A program made the translations under genes and the position numbers. Under the pieces are notes generated by a model. It worked only from the letters and a program-made list of their open reading frames with translations, did no database searches and was not told the origin of the DNA. A stretch of 64,000 nucleotides of DNA from Paenisporosarcina sp. OV554. Its GTDB lineage: Bacteria > Bacillota > Bacilli > Bacillales_A > Planococcaceae. The stretch covers positions 151,217-215,216 of the forward strand of contig NZ_QBUC01000005.1 in NCBI RefSeq assembly GCF_003058165.1. Direction: 5' to 3'. Shown in pieces: positions 15,837 to 24,020 of this stretch (positions are counted from its first letter, which is position 1; the number at the start of each line of letters is the position of its first letter).

Positions 15837-17684
15837 ATGTGTGGTATTACAGGATGGGTTCATTTCAATCGCGACTTACAAACGCAAGTACTAGTCGTTG
15901 AAAAAATGACGAAGACACTGTCTAAGCGAGGTCCTGATGATGACAATGTGTGGATAGAAAGACATGTACTTTTTGGTCATCGACGATTAACAGTTGTTGA
16001 TCCTATCGGTGGTAAACAGCCAATGACAAAAATACATCAAGACAATCGCTATACCCTTTGTTACAACGGCGAATTATATAATACGGAAGATCTTCGGAAA
16101 GAGTTATTGCAAAGAGGCTATACCTTTTCTGGACACTCCGATACAGAAGTATTACTGACTTCTTATATTGAATGGAAAGAGCAGTGCGTGGAGTATTTTA
16201 ATGGGATTTTCGCCTTTGCCATTTGGGATGATAAAGAACAAAAAGTTTTTATTGCGCGCGACCGGCTAGGAGTAAAACCGTTATTCTATAGTGAAAATAA
16301 TGGTGGCTTAATTCTCGGTTCAGAAATAAAAGCGTTACTTGCGCACCCTGATATAAAATCACAATTGTCTAGGGAAGGATTGGCTGAAGTATTAGCCGTT
16401 GGTCCATCTAGAAAGCCAGGTTCAGGGGTATTCCACGGAGTCAATGAATTACGCCCTGCTCATGCAATGTCTGTATCACGGCTAGGTCTTCGAATTTGGC
16501 GTTACTGGAACGTTAAAAGTGAAGTCCACACGGATTCTGTCGATGAGACGGCTGAGAAAGTGCGATTCCTCGTAACAGATGCAGTCGAGCGGCAACTCGT
16601 TTCAGACGTTCCTTTATGTACGTTTTTATCGGGTGGAGTTGATTCAAGTGCCATTACTGCTATCGCAGCTAACCGTTATAAGCAAGAAGGAAAAGGTCCA
16701 CTTCATACGTATTCTATCGACTACGAAGACAATGACAAGTTTTTTAAAGCAAATGATTTTCAGCCCAATGCAGACGGACCATGGATCGGGAAAGTGGTCA
16801 ATGCTTTTCAAACCATACATCATTCTTCGATTATTACACAGGATCAACTAATCGATTATTTAACAGAAGCCGTTCATGTGCGAGATTTACCAGGAATGGC
16901 GGATGTGGACTCTTCCTTGCTCTGGTTTTGTCGAGAAATAAAACAAGATTTCACAGTCGGGTTATCTGGTGAATGTGCGGATGAAATTTTTGGAGGTTAC
17001 CCTTGGTTTCACAATACCAATGATTTAAACGGAACAGGTTTTCCATGGATGCGTTCAACAACCGAACGTGCCTCGTTATTAAAAGAGCATTGGCGCCAAA
17101 AACTTAAACTCGAAGAATATGCCCGACAAGCTTATGAAGAGACCGTCTCTGAAACTCCACGACTATATGGAGAGACAGCTATCGAGGCAAAACGAAGAGA
17201 AATGTTTTATTTAAATATCGTGTGGTTCATGACTACGCTACTCGATCGCAAAGATCGCATGAGTATGGGGGCTAGCTTAGAAGTACGTGTACCATTTGCA
17301 GATCATCGACTCGTTGAATATGCTTGGAATATCCCATGGGAAATTAAAATGGTTGGAAATCGAGAAAAAGGTATTTTGCGTAAAGCATTAGAAGGTCTAT
17401 TACCTGACGATGTCCTTTACCGAAAAAAGAGCCCATATCCAAAAACGCATAACCCTTACTACACAGACAAGGTTCAATTGTGGCTGAAAGAAATTCTAAC
17501 AGATAAAAATTCCATTCTTCACGAATTATTTGATCGCAACCGTCTAAACGAACTTGTTGAATCTAAAGGTACAGCATTTAAAGTTCCTTGGTTTGGCCAA
17601 TTAATGTCTGGACCTCAGTTACTGGCCCATCTAGCACAAATGCATGTGTGGTTTGAAGATACACATATTCAAATAATTGATTAA
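15837..17684 (+). CDS. asnB: Asparagine synthase (glutamine-hydrolysing), AsnO-sized
   Basis: This 615-aa enzyme makes asparagine from aspartate, glutamine and ATP. Cys2 after Met (MCGITGW) is the glutaminase nucleophile of the class II amidotransferase domain (about residues 2-210), and CYNGELYN and GHSDTEVLL are typical glutamine-site motifs. The synthetase domain follows with the pyrophosphate loop SGGVDSS at about 265-271 and GLSGECADEIFGGYPW further on. Its length is closest to B. subtilis AsnO (614 aa), which works in sporulation, rather than AsnB or AsnH, but orthology is not certain. AGAAGGGATG precedes the ATG. It is monocistronic with its own terminator. Confidence 0.92.
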   Translation: MCGITGWVHFNRDLQTQVLVVEKMTKTLSKRGPDDDNVWIERHVLFGHRRLTVVDPIGGKQPMTKIHQDNRYTLCYNGELYNTEDLRKELLQRGYTFSGHSDTEVLLTSYIEWKEQCVEYFNGIFAFAIWDDKEQKVFIARDRLGVKPLFYSENNGGLILGSEIKALLAHPDIKSQLSREGLAEVLAVGPSRKPGSGVFHGVNELRPAHAMSVSRLGLRIWRYWNVKSEVHTDSVDETAEKVRFLVTDAVERQLVSDVPLCTFLSGGVDSSAITAIAANRYKQEGKGPLHTYSIDYEDNDKFFKANDFQPNADGPWIGKVVNAFQTIHHSSIITQDQLIDYLTEAVHVRDLPGMADVDSSLLWFCREIKQDFTVGLSGECADEIFGGYPWFHNTNDLNGTGFPWMRSTTERASLLKEHWRQKLKLEEYARQAYEETVSETPRLYGETAIEAKRREMFYLNIVWFMTTLLDRKDRMSMGASLEVRVPFADHRLVEYAWNIPWEIKMVGNREKGILRKALEGLLPDDVLYRKKSPYPKTHNPYYTDKVQLWLKEILTDKNSILHELFDRNRLNELVESKGTAFKVPWFGQLMSGPQLLAHLAQMHVWFEDTHIQIID

Positions 17685-17685
17685 T

Positions 17686-17728
17686 AAAGAATTGGTCCAG
17701 AGTCAAAACTTTGGATCAATTCTTTTTA
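17686..17728 (+). terminator. Intrinsic terminator of asparagine synthase
   Basis: AAGAATTG(G)TCCA pairs with TGGATCAATTCTT, followed by TTTTT. Confidence 0.9.
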
Positions 17729-17799
17729 TTATTCGAAACAGAGTAAACTTGAAATGAATGAAAAAGCACCACTTAACTCAAACTTATACGAAAAGGGAA

Positions 17800-17893
17800 A
17801 AGTGCCATTCTAGCTCGACTCCGACGGTGGAAGAAACGAATCGAAAACCTGTTTTCGCATGAGTTTCTGAAGCGGAGGTGCGAGCTGGCACTT
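17800..17893. repeat. 94-bp nested palindromic element (REP/bcr1-like)
   Basis: AAGTGCCA (17800-17807) pairs with TGGCACTT (17886-17893), and GCTCG pairs with CGAGC after a 5-nt bulge. Further in, CTCCG/CGGAG, AGAAAC/GTTTCT and CGAAAAC/GTTTTCG continue the stem to a 2-nt loop. The hairpin accounts for nearly the whole element. It has no ORF and lies in the gap between asnB and the next gene. It looks like a dispersed hairpin repeat, but no second copy occurs in this window. Confidence 0.6.
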
Positions 17894-17954
17894 GGAGCTA
17901 GACATCACGAAAGCGAAAGTAATTAAAGCCAGACATTGAAAAGGAGTGTTTTAA

Positions 17955-19205
17955 TTGAAATCTCTTAAAGAATCCATAAAGAAACATGCTATATCTTTCG
18001 AAACAACTGAAGATTTAGATCCAATTATTGAAGCAATTGGTGACGCAAAGATCGTTCTCCTAGGTGAAGCTAGTCACGGCACTTCCGAGTTTTATACGGT
18101 AAGAGCAGAACTATCAAAAAGGCTTATTGAGGAAAAAGGATTTACACTAATCGCTGTGGAAGGAGATTGGCCTTCCACCCAGCAAATTAATAGATATATA
18201 AAAGGTTATACCGAGGAGGAGAAAGACGTCCGTGGTGTGTTGAAGTCATTCAATCGATGGCCAACTTGGATGTGGGCCAATGAAGAAATTGCTGAATTTG
18301 TTTCATGGTTGAAGGTGCACAATGAACAAAAAGAAGCGTCGCTGAAAGTAGGTTTCTATGGAATTGATGTATACAGTTTGTGGGAATCTATTAATGAAGT
18401 GATTACATACTTAAGCAAGACAAAACCAGATAGCATGGAGTTGGTACTGGCAAAAAAAGCATTCTCTTGTTTTGAACCATATAACCGACATCCTGAAAGC
18501 TATGCAATGTCCTCCGTTAATCTCTCACAAGCATGTGTAGATGAAGTTTCAAAGCTCTTAACTTCCATTCGATCTCACGAAGAAAACTACAAAGATCCAC
18601 AGGAATTGGACTTGAGTCTTAAAATCAATGCGATGGTTGTCCAAAATGCTGAAGAATATTATCGTGCAATGGTTCAAAGTGATGATTTGTCCTGGAATGT
18701 TCGGGATGAGCATATGGTTGAGGCGATCAACGAAATCTTGGATTACCATGGTAATGACGCGAAAATTATCATTTGGGAACATAACACACACATTGGAGAC
18801 GCATCTGCAACAGACATGGAAGCGGCAGGCATGATTAATGTTGGGCAAATCCTTCGTCAACAGAATAGAAAGGAAAATGTCTACGCTGTGGGATTTGGAA
18901 CCAATAGAGGGACGGTCATCGCTGCTGATGAATGGGGAATTGCATATAAACAAATTGATGTGCCTCCAGCCATGAAAGACTCTTGGGAAGCTGCACTGCA
19001 TAATACAGGTGCAATTAATAAACTGTTAATCTTTAATGAAGAAAATCGACATTTGTTTAATGATTGGATTGGCCATAGAGCAATTGGCGTGGTGTACAAT
19101 CCCGAATACGAAGCATATGGCAATTACGTCCCTTCAAAAATCGGAAGTCGTTATGATGCCTTTATCTACATGGATCAGACGAAAGCTCTTACTCCTCTTG
19201 ACTAG
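17955..19205 (+). CDS. Erythromycin-esterase-family protein
   Basis: This 416-aa protein of the Ere/succinoglycan-biosynthesis superfamily is rich in helices. The conserved LLGEASHGTSEFY motif (His41) and VEGDWP (Glu69) are the expected catalytic pair, and EHNTHIGDASATDM (about residues 275-288) is another family signature. True EreA/B open the macrolide lactone, while chromosomal homologues in Bacillales often have other unknown substrates, so resistance should not be assumed. The start is TTG 17955, with AAAGGAGTG 6 nt upstream. No terminator is seen; a 21-bp repeat array follows. Confidence 0.83.
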   Translation: MKSLKESIKKHAISFETTEDLDPIIEAIGDAKIVLLGEASHGTSEFYTVRAELSKRLIEEKGFTLIAVEGDWPSTQQINRYIKGYTEEEKDVRGVLKSFNRWPTWMWANEEIAEFVSWLKVHNEQKEASLKVGFYGIDVYSLWESINEVITYLSKTKPDSMELVLAKKAFSCFEPYNRHPESYAMSSVNLSQACVDEVSKLLTSIRSHEENYKDPQELDLSLKINAMVVQNAEEYYRAMVQSDDLSWNVRDEHMVEAINEILDYHGNDAKIIIWEHNTHIGDASATDMEAAGMINVGQILRQQNRKENVYAVGFGTNRGTVIAADEWGIAYKQIDVPPAMKDSWEAALHNTGAINKLLIFNEENRHLFNDWIGHRAIGVVYNPEYEAYGNYVPSKIGSRYDAFIYMDQTKALTPLD

Positions 19206-19223
19206 AACTTCATAGTGATTTTA

Positions 19224-19306
19224 TGTATCTATGCGCTGTTTTGTGTCGACTACGCGCGGTTATATGTCGTCTATTCGCGCATTCTTGTCGACTATTCGCG
19301 ATTCCC
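19224..19306. repeat. 21-bp periodic intergenic repeat, TGTCGACTA type, four units
   Basis: Units start at 19224 (20 bp, degenerate), 19244, 19265 and 19286. Each begins TGTCGACTA or TGTCGTCTA, continues with a CGCG core at offset 9-11 and has a variable T-rich end. The 21-bp spacing is exact for the last three units. Read in frame on the + strand it gives a 7-residue periodic pattern (YARLYVV, YSRILVD, YSRFPKF), which makes spurious ORFs. Confidence 0.75.
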
Positions 19307-19337
19307 CAAATTCTCAACACGGTTCAAGAAAAACCTT

Positions 19338-20009
19338 TTAATATTCCCTCACAGGCGCGAAAAATCGCGCTTTTTTCATTTTGGAATAATGAGCGACTGG
19401 ACTATCTTCTTGAAAATCCATCTGCAAAAACGACAACTTCGATTTATCATGAATTCTTCCGCTTACATGTTGCAACACCCAAGGCGAATGATAGGTATCT
19501 ATTCTAAATAAATGATGTTGCGTTTTGGTCCATAAGTGATAACGCTCCGTTAGCCATCGTTCAAAATGATTACTTTCAATTGGTTTAGTCACCACTTTAA
19601 ATGTAGAAACGAACGTTTCAGATATACTATATGTGAATATTTTCTTATGTCGTTTTAATCTCACATTCGCATATCTGTAAGGCAAAAAGTTACCAAGAGT
19701 CGTCAACTTAACAATCAAAGAATTACTGGCTTCTAAACTAAAGGCATGAATACCTTTTCTTCCCTTGTATGTAACATACGTTCGAATATTTAATTCTAAA
19801 AAAGAACTCACCCCAGGTACAGGAGGTATAAACCTAGGTCGATTCCCTTTTACCTTAAAAAACACAAAACCGATCCATGCCATGTTGTTATATAAATCGA
19901 GTTCCAGTTCTTTAGGTATGTACTTCCTCACCAAATCTGCAGGCACAGGCCAATGAAGAAATAATACGTCGTGCCATTCCTGCGTCATTAACCATGGCTT
20001 TCTTATCAT
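19338..20009 (-). CDS. DUF2071 family protein (YqjF-like)
   Basis: This 223-aa protein has the YqjF/DUF2071 hallmarks: WHDVLFLHWPVPADLVRKYIP near the N-terminus, then LYNNMAWIGFVFF, VPGVSSFLELNIRTYVTY (about residues 65-83) and GIHAFSLEASN. The family has an acetoacetate-decarboxylase-like fold and its function is unknown. An RBS-like GAGGAGAG precedes ATG 20009. The gene is flanked on both sides by 21-bp periodic repeats and has no obvious terminator. Confidence 0.85.
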   Translation of the reverse strand: MIRKPWLMTQEWHDVLFLHWPVPADLVRKYIPKELELDLYNNMAWIGFVFFKVKGNRPRFIPPVPGVSSFLELNIRTYVTYKGRKGIHAFSLEASNSLIVKLTTLGNFLPYRYANVRLKRHKKIFTYSISETFVSTFKVVTKPIESNHFERWLTERYHLWTKTQHHLFRIDTYHSPWVLQHVSGRIHDKSKLSFLQMDFQEDSPVAHYSKMKKARFFAPVREY

Positions 20010-20148
20010 GAATTAAATCTCTCCTCTCGGTAAGGTCTAGATACTTATTGTTTCCTACATGTGGGATATTCAAACGAATAAATCATATCCAGGGATCTCT
20101 CTATGATTTCAAAAGATTTTATAGAGGGAAATTTCCTATTCAATGATT

Positions 20149-20240
20149 TCAGACGTAAGATGCTATTTTTCAGACGTGAAGCCAAAAAAGTCAGACGTCA
20201 ACTTCAATTTATCGGACGTGACCCATAATTTTTCAGACGT
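20149..20240. repeat. 21-bp periodic intergenic repeat, TCAGACGT type, five units
   Basis: TCAGACGT occurs at 20149, 20170, 20191, 20212 (TCGGACGT) and 20233, an exact 21-bp period. Each unit continues with a variable purine/T-rich tail, often SAA then an AATTTT-like end. The same unit occurs in inverted orientation at 55294-55343. The array lies between two leftward genes and ends at a bidirectional terminator. Confidence 0.85.
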
Positions 20241-20243
20241 CAA

Positions 20244-20286
20244 AAAACTTGTATCGATGTTTTAGTCATCGATACACGTTTTTTTA
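20244..20286. terminator. Bidirectional intrinsic terminator
   Basis: GTATCGATG and CATCGATAC form a perfect 9-bp stem around TTTTAGT, with T-runs on both strands. It ends the MerR gene on the minus strand and abuts the 21-bp repeat array. Confidence 0.87.
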
Positions 20287-21048
20287 TTTGCGCAACCCAG
20301 TGTAGACATGGATAGCATCTTTAAGAAATTCAGCGGTACCTGGAACTTCTTTATCGTAATACATGGTAAATCGTTCATCATCTACGTACATTTGTGCAAG
20401 ATTTTCGTGCGCTTCTTTGCTATATTCATTCCAAAAGTACATAAGCCATTGTTTATGCAGGTCTGCTGCTCTTTGCGCAAGGTCGCTTGATGGATCTCCT
20501 GTTTTAAATGCTTCAGCTAAAGTCGTCTGTACTTCTTCGGAAAGTCGCTTCACTTCATCGTGTTGTGATTGCGTCATGTTTTTTACTTTTGCATTGGATT
20601 TATTGACGGTTTCATCTCCATACTTCTCGCGAATCTCTTTTCCGTAAGTCTTTTCATTTTGATCAATCATTTTTTGTTTAAATCCTTCAAACTTTTCATT
20701 GTTTGTCATCTCTATTTCCCCTCCCTTCGATGAAATTGTTTTTTCGACATTGGCAATTAATAAATCTAACTGGGCTCGCTTATCAAGGAGTTGTAAACGG
20801 TGATCCGCTAAGGCTTTTGCTTCATCAAAAGTTGGTGACGTCACAATTTGATTAATCGTCTCTAATTTAATTCCAAGTTCTTTATAAAACATGATTTGCT
20901 GCAGTAAATTAACTTCTTTCTCACCATAAATCCGATATCCTGATGAATTGATTCTCGCCGGCTTGAGCATGCCAATTTCATCATAATAACGCAACGTCCG
21001 GGTACTGATACCTGCCATCTTCCCAAGCTTTTGCACCGTATATTCCAT
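20284..21048 (-). CDS. MerR-family activator with TipAS-type ligand domain (Mta/TipAL-like)
   Basis: This 254-aa regulator has an N-terminal MerR HTH (VQKLGKMAGISTRTLRYYDEIGMLKP, residues 4-29, SSGYRIYGEKEVNLLQQI), a dimerising coiled-coil (about 75-115) and a C-terminal TipAS domain (about 120-250) that in relatives binds thiopeptides or other drugs. B. subtilis Mta is 257 aa with the same layout and activates multidrug efflux genes. Here no transporter is adjacent: the neighbour is a lysine-riboswitch permease on the other strand. GGGAGG precedes ATG 21048. Confidence 0.88.
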   Translation of the reverse strand: MEYTVQKLGKMAGISTRTLRYYDEIGMLKPARINSSGYRIYGEKEVNLLQQIMFYKELGIKLETINQIVTSPTFDEAKALADHRLQLLDKRAQLDLLIANVEKTISSKGGEIEMTNNEKFEGFKQKMIDQNEKTYGKEIREKYGDETVNKSNAKVKNMTQSQHDEVKRLSEEVQTTLAEAFKTGDPSSDLAQRAADLHKQWLMYFWNEYSKEAHENLAQMYVDDERFTMYYDKEVPGTAEFLKDAIHVYTGLRK

Positions 21049-21164
21049 ACTTCACCTCCCGATAAGTTAATCGTACACCTTCACGTTACGTCAAAGTCAA
21101 ACGGTTTTAAAATAATTATCGTGGGTATACAGACTTTAGCTCTCCCTTGTGACAATGATTATGT

Positions 21165-21193
21165 TTGACATCCTCTAAGAATGTATTTATATT
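21165..21193 (+). promoter_or_regulatory. Sigma-A promoter of the lysine riboswitch-permease unit
   Basis: TTGACA (21165-21170), a 17-bp spacer and TATATT (21188-21193). Transcription would start at about 21200, just before the riboswitch. Confidence 0.8.
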
Positions 21194-21216
21194 AATACAG
21201 TTGAATAAATATATTC

Positions 21217-21405
21217 CTCATCAGCTCAAGATGAGGTAGAGGTCGCAATAAATATGAATAGTTTGAAGGAGAGTCAGAGAACTTGCTGATATCAAACGAA
21301 AGGATTTATTGCCGAAGTACTATAACACTCTGGTTATGGGAGCTGGGACTGTATCCGAAAGGGGCAGGACTGTCATAGTGAGTCACTATGTTGAACTATC
21401 TTTTG
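21217..21405 (+). promoter_or_regulatory. Lysine riboswitch (L box)
   Basis: The conserved L-box elements occur in order: GAGGTAGAGGTCGCAA, then GAAGGAGAGTCA, CGAAAGG, ATTGCCGAAG, GGAGCTGGGACTG and a closing GCAGGACTGTCAT. The overall length of about 190 nt fits the lysine riboswitch. A terminator (21421-21448) follows, so lysine binding should cause early termination, giving repression of the downstream permease. Confidence 0.92.
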
Positions 21406-21420
21406 ACTGATCCGGTTTTT

Positions 21421-21448
21421 GCACACCGTTTCTGAGTGTGCTTTTTTT
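21421..21448 (+). terminator. Riboswitch-controlled terminator
   Basis: GCACAC and GTGTGC pair around CGTTTCTGA, followed by seven T. It lies between the lysine aptamer and the permease gene. Confidence 0.9.
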
Positions 21449-21518
21449 ATACTCTTTTTGACAAGACATGTAATTTCTTATTTTGAGTCAATCGAGTTTC
21501 GATAGAGAGGAAAATACG

Positions 21519-22913
21519 ATGAATACAAATAAAAAACTTGGTTTATGGATATTAACTGCGTTAGTAGTTGGAAATATGGTGGGCTCCGGTATTTTTATGC
21601 TGCCTCGTACATTAAGCGAAGTTGCAAGCCCTGCTGGCGTTATATCGGCTTGGTTAGTCACAGGTTTCGGTGTACTAATGATTGCTCTTGTGTTTGGTAA
21701 TTTGGCAATAAGAAAACCTAATCTAACCGGGGGTCCTCAAATTTATGCGAAGGAATTATTTAAGTCTGGTAGTAATTCTTCCACAATGTCAGGATTTATG
21801 TCTACTTGGGGATATTGGTTTGGGAATGTTGCTGGTAATATCGCCATCATCACAACTTTTGCAGGTTATTTAACTACGTTCTTCCCTATATTAGTAAATC
21901 AGGCTGAACTGTTTACAATTGGATCTTTCACATTAAGAGTAGGAAATGCATTAACCTTTACAGTTTGTACGCTCCTTCTTTGGGGTGTTCATTTTATTAT
22001 ATTAAATGGTCTTGAAAATGCTGGTAAGATAAATTTCGTTGCCACAGCAACAAAAGTAATTGGTTTCATCTTATTTATTGTGATTGGCTTATTTGCATTC
22101 CAAAAAGCAAATATTCTTCCTTTTGTAGCACCAAGATACGATGAATTAGGACATTCAGTCAGTCTGTTTGGGCAAGTGAATAGTGCCGCAGTAGCCACTC
22201 TTTGGGCATTTCTTGGCATTGAATCTGCCATTGTTTTTGCTTCACGAGCTAAAAAACCAATTGACGTTAAGCGCGCAACAACGATTGGACTGCTAATCGC
22301 ACTTGCCCTTTATATGGGTATCAGCACATTAGTTTTAGGTATGTTAAACCATGATGCTTTAATTGCTTCTGATAAACCGCTAATTGATGCTATTTCAACT
22401 GTGTTGGGACCAGTAGGCGGGAAAATTCTTGCAGCAATTGGATTGATTAGTTTATTTGGTTCAACAATCGGTTGGGTCATGCTAAGTGCTGAAATTCCTT
22501 ATCAAGCAGCTAAACAAGGGTTATTCCTCCCTTCATTCGCAAAAGTAAATAAAAAAGGAATTCCTGTCCTTTCATTGATAATCACGAATTTAATTGGACA
22601 AGTGTTCATTTTCTCGACGATTTCTAATACGATAGCTTCAGCTTTTGATTTCATTATTATTGTAGCTACCCTATCTTATTTAGTTCCTTATTTCATTTCT
22701 TCTGCATTCCAGTTAAAGCTTGTCTTTACTGGGGAAACATATACAAATGTCAGAAGTAGAATTACAGATGGGATTATCGGTGCTCTTGCTACTGCTTACT
22801 CCATCTGGGTGATTTATGCAGGAACTGCAGATATCAAAACATTTACATTTGGAGTCCTTTTACTCGCAAGCGGGATTTTATTTTATAAACAAGTAAAAAA
22901 AGCTAACATTTAA
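21519..22913 (+). CDS. APC-family amino acid permease, lysine-riboswitch controlled (YvsH-like)
   Basis: This 464-aa membrane protein has 12 predicted helices of the basic amino acid/polyamine antiporter branch of APC transporters (LVVGNMVGSGIFMLPRTL near the N-terminus, WAFLGIESAIVFASRAKKP at about 230-248). The lysine riboswitch upstream strongly suggests lysine import or lysine/cadaverine or arginine/ornithine exchange. B. subtilis YvsH is an example of an L-box permease. ATG 21519 is chosen (AGAGAGG upstream), and the longer frame from 21483 is not supported. It ends with a strong hairpin at 22919. Confidence 0.9.
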   Translation: MNTNKKLGLWILTALVVGNMVGSGIFMLPRTLSEVASPAGVISAWLVTGFGVLMIALVFGNLAIRKPNLTGGPQIYAKELFKSGSNSSTMSGFMSTWGYWFGNVAGNIAIITTFAGYLTTFFPILVNQAELFTIGSFTLRVGNALTFTVCTLLLWGVHFIILNGLENAGKINFVATATKVIGFILFIVIGLFAFQKANILPFVAPRYDELGHSVSLFGQVNSAAVATLWAFLGIESAIVFASRAKKPIDVKRATTIGLLIALALYMGISTLVLGMLNHDALIASDKPLIDAISTVLGPVGGKILAAIGLISLFGSTIGWVMLSAEIPYQAAKQGLFLPSFAKVNKKGIPVLSLIITNLIGQVFIFSTISNTIASAFDFIIIVATLSYLVPYFISSAFQLKLVFTGETYTNVRSRITDGIIGALATAYSIWVIYAGTADIKTFTFGVLLLASGILFYKQVKKANI

Positions 22914-22918
22914 TACGC

Positions 22919-22956
22919 AAACACCCACTTCATTATGTAGATGAAGTGGGTGTTTA
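22919..22956. terminator. Bidirectional intrinsic terminator between the permease and DUF2188 gene
   Basis: AACACCCACTTCAT and ATGAAGTGGGTGTT form a long perfect stem around TATGTAG, with a T-run on the + strand. Confidence 0.88.
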
Positions 22957-22977
22957 AATTTCATGAGATTTAGACCT

Positions 22978-23346
22978 TCAATCATAATCATACATCGTGT
23001 CTTGCAATGAGCCATCTTCTTGGTAAATTTTCAGTACCCCATTGTGTTCATTCACATAAGGTTTTGCTTTATCTAATAGTTCTTGCTTTGTTGCTGCTAC
23101 AGAAATCGCATTCGTACCGGAATCCTTCTGAAGTTGCCATCCATCTGAATGCTTCAATACTTTGTAAATTTCTTGTTTTACATCACCACCAACATATTCA
23201 CGAGCTTTTTCTGTGACGATTTCAATAGCTCGTCCGTCTTCCGTTCCATCCCGCAGAAGTGCGTTGGCAATTTCAATAGCTTTCTTACGGACAGGCGTGT
23301 CCAAGTTATTAAATGAATCTGGATAATCAGTACTGTTCCAAGGCAT
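22978..23346 (-). CDS. Small cytoplasmic protein with DUF2188 domain
   Basis: This 122-aa protein has an N-terminal ChaB-like helical region (MPWNSTDYPDSFNNL...KKAIEIANALL, residues 1-45) and a C-terminal DUF2188 domain (SDGWQLQKDSGTNAISVAATKQELLDKAK, about 73-101). Proteins of this pattern are common in Bacillota and have no assigned function. ATG 23346 is chosen because AAAGGAGT lies 8 nt upstream; the frame extends to 23391 without a signal. Confidence 0.82.
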   Translation of the reverse strand: MPWNSTDYPDSFNNLDTPVRKKAIEIANALLRDGTEDGRAIEIVTEKAREYVGGDVKQEIYKVLKHSDGWQLQKDSGTNAISVAATKQELLDKAKPYVNEHNGVLKIYQEDGSLQDTMYDYD

Positions 23347-23510
23347 GCGAAAAACTCCTTTTTTAATAATAAGTTCCCGTAGATCATACACTCAAAACAA
23401 CAACTCAATAATTTTGCAACAGAAATAGTATTTTGTGCAACCTGGAACGCCATAATGACTACCTGGAAGCATATTGCGGTTAGCGATAGTTCAGATATAA
23501 AATCACAATA

Positions 23511-23538
23511 AAAAAGAGTGCCGTCTAAGGCACTCTTT
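23511..23538 (-). terminator. Intrinsic terminator of yjcZ
   Basis: AAGAGTGCC and GGCACTCTT pair around TTAGAC, and a T-tract follows on the minus strand. Confidence 0.87.
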
Positions 23539-23616
23539 ACTCAATTTGGATAATGTTTAGGGGAATTTCAAGATATTCATCACTTATACGTGCTTAAATA
23601 TCTTGTAACTACTTAC

Positions 23617-23793
23617 TTAGCATCTCTTATGGTTAAAAGTTGCTCCGATAATAATTAATAAGATGAAAAGAACCACAATTAATGCAAAAGTGCTACCTCT
23701 ACGAGGGCAGCATTCCTCGAACTGACCACCACCACATGGTGCATAACCTCCACAAGCGCCGTAACCGCCACCGTAACCGCCATAATAATCCAT
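23617..23793 (-). CDS. YjcZ-family sporulation protein
   Basis: This 58-aa protein has a Gly/Tyr/Cys-rich N-terminal half (MDYYGGYGGGYGACGGYAPC) and one C-terminal membrane helix (STFALIVVLFILLIIIGATF) ending in HKRC, exactly the YjcZ family pattern seen in Bacillales spore formers. AAAGGGGG lies 9 nt upstream of the ATG. It is monocistronic with its own terminator. Its presence supports a spore-forming host. Confidence 0.9.
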   Translation of the reverse strand: MDYYGGYGGGYGACGGYAPCGGGQFEECCPRRGSTFALIVVLFILLIIIGATFNHKRC

Positions 23794-23985
23794 GATAAAG
23801 TCCCCCTTTCCTTCAATGATTATTATTATCTTATGTAATTTATTGAGAGGGACCTAGGGATTTCGCGGAGTTTTTAATATAACAAAAGACATGAAAGTGA
23901 AGTAAGAGCATTTCGTCAAGATGCTAATAGCGGTAATGGTTTACAGGGATGCTTCACATGTTATGTTTAAATCAGTGACCACACA

Positions 23986-24014
23986 TTGACATAGCCTAGA
24001 TATTATGTAATAAT
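23986..24014 (+). promoter_or_regulatory. Sigma-A promoter of the 24-kb non-coding RNA
   Basis: TTGACA (23986-23991), a 17-bp spacer and AATAAT (24009-24014). Transcription would start at about 24021. No coding sequence with an RBS follows on this strand. Confidence 0.65.
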
Positions 24015-24020
24015 AATCTA

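Noticed and set aside
17955..19205. Calling the Ere-family gene a macrolide resistance determinant
   Set aside because: Chromosomal homologues with the same motifs often lack macrolide esterase activity; there is no resistance context.
19215..19511. Two overlapping rightward ORFs of 94-98 aa
   Set aside because: They are made by the 21-bp (7-codon) repeat array plus antisense of the DUF2071 gene, and have no RBS.
20284..21048. MerR/TipAL-like gene as regulator of the adjacent permease
   Set aside because: The permease unit has its own promoter with normal 17-bp spacing and a lysine riboswitch; MerR-type promoters usually have 19-20 bp spacers.
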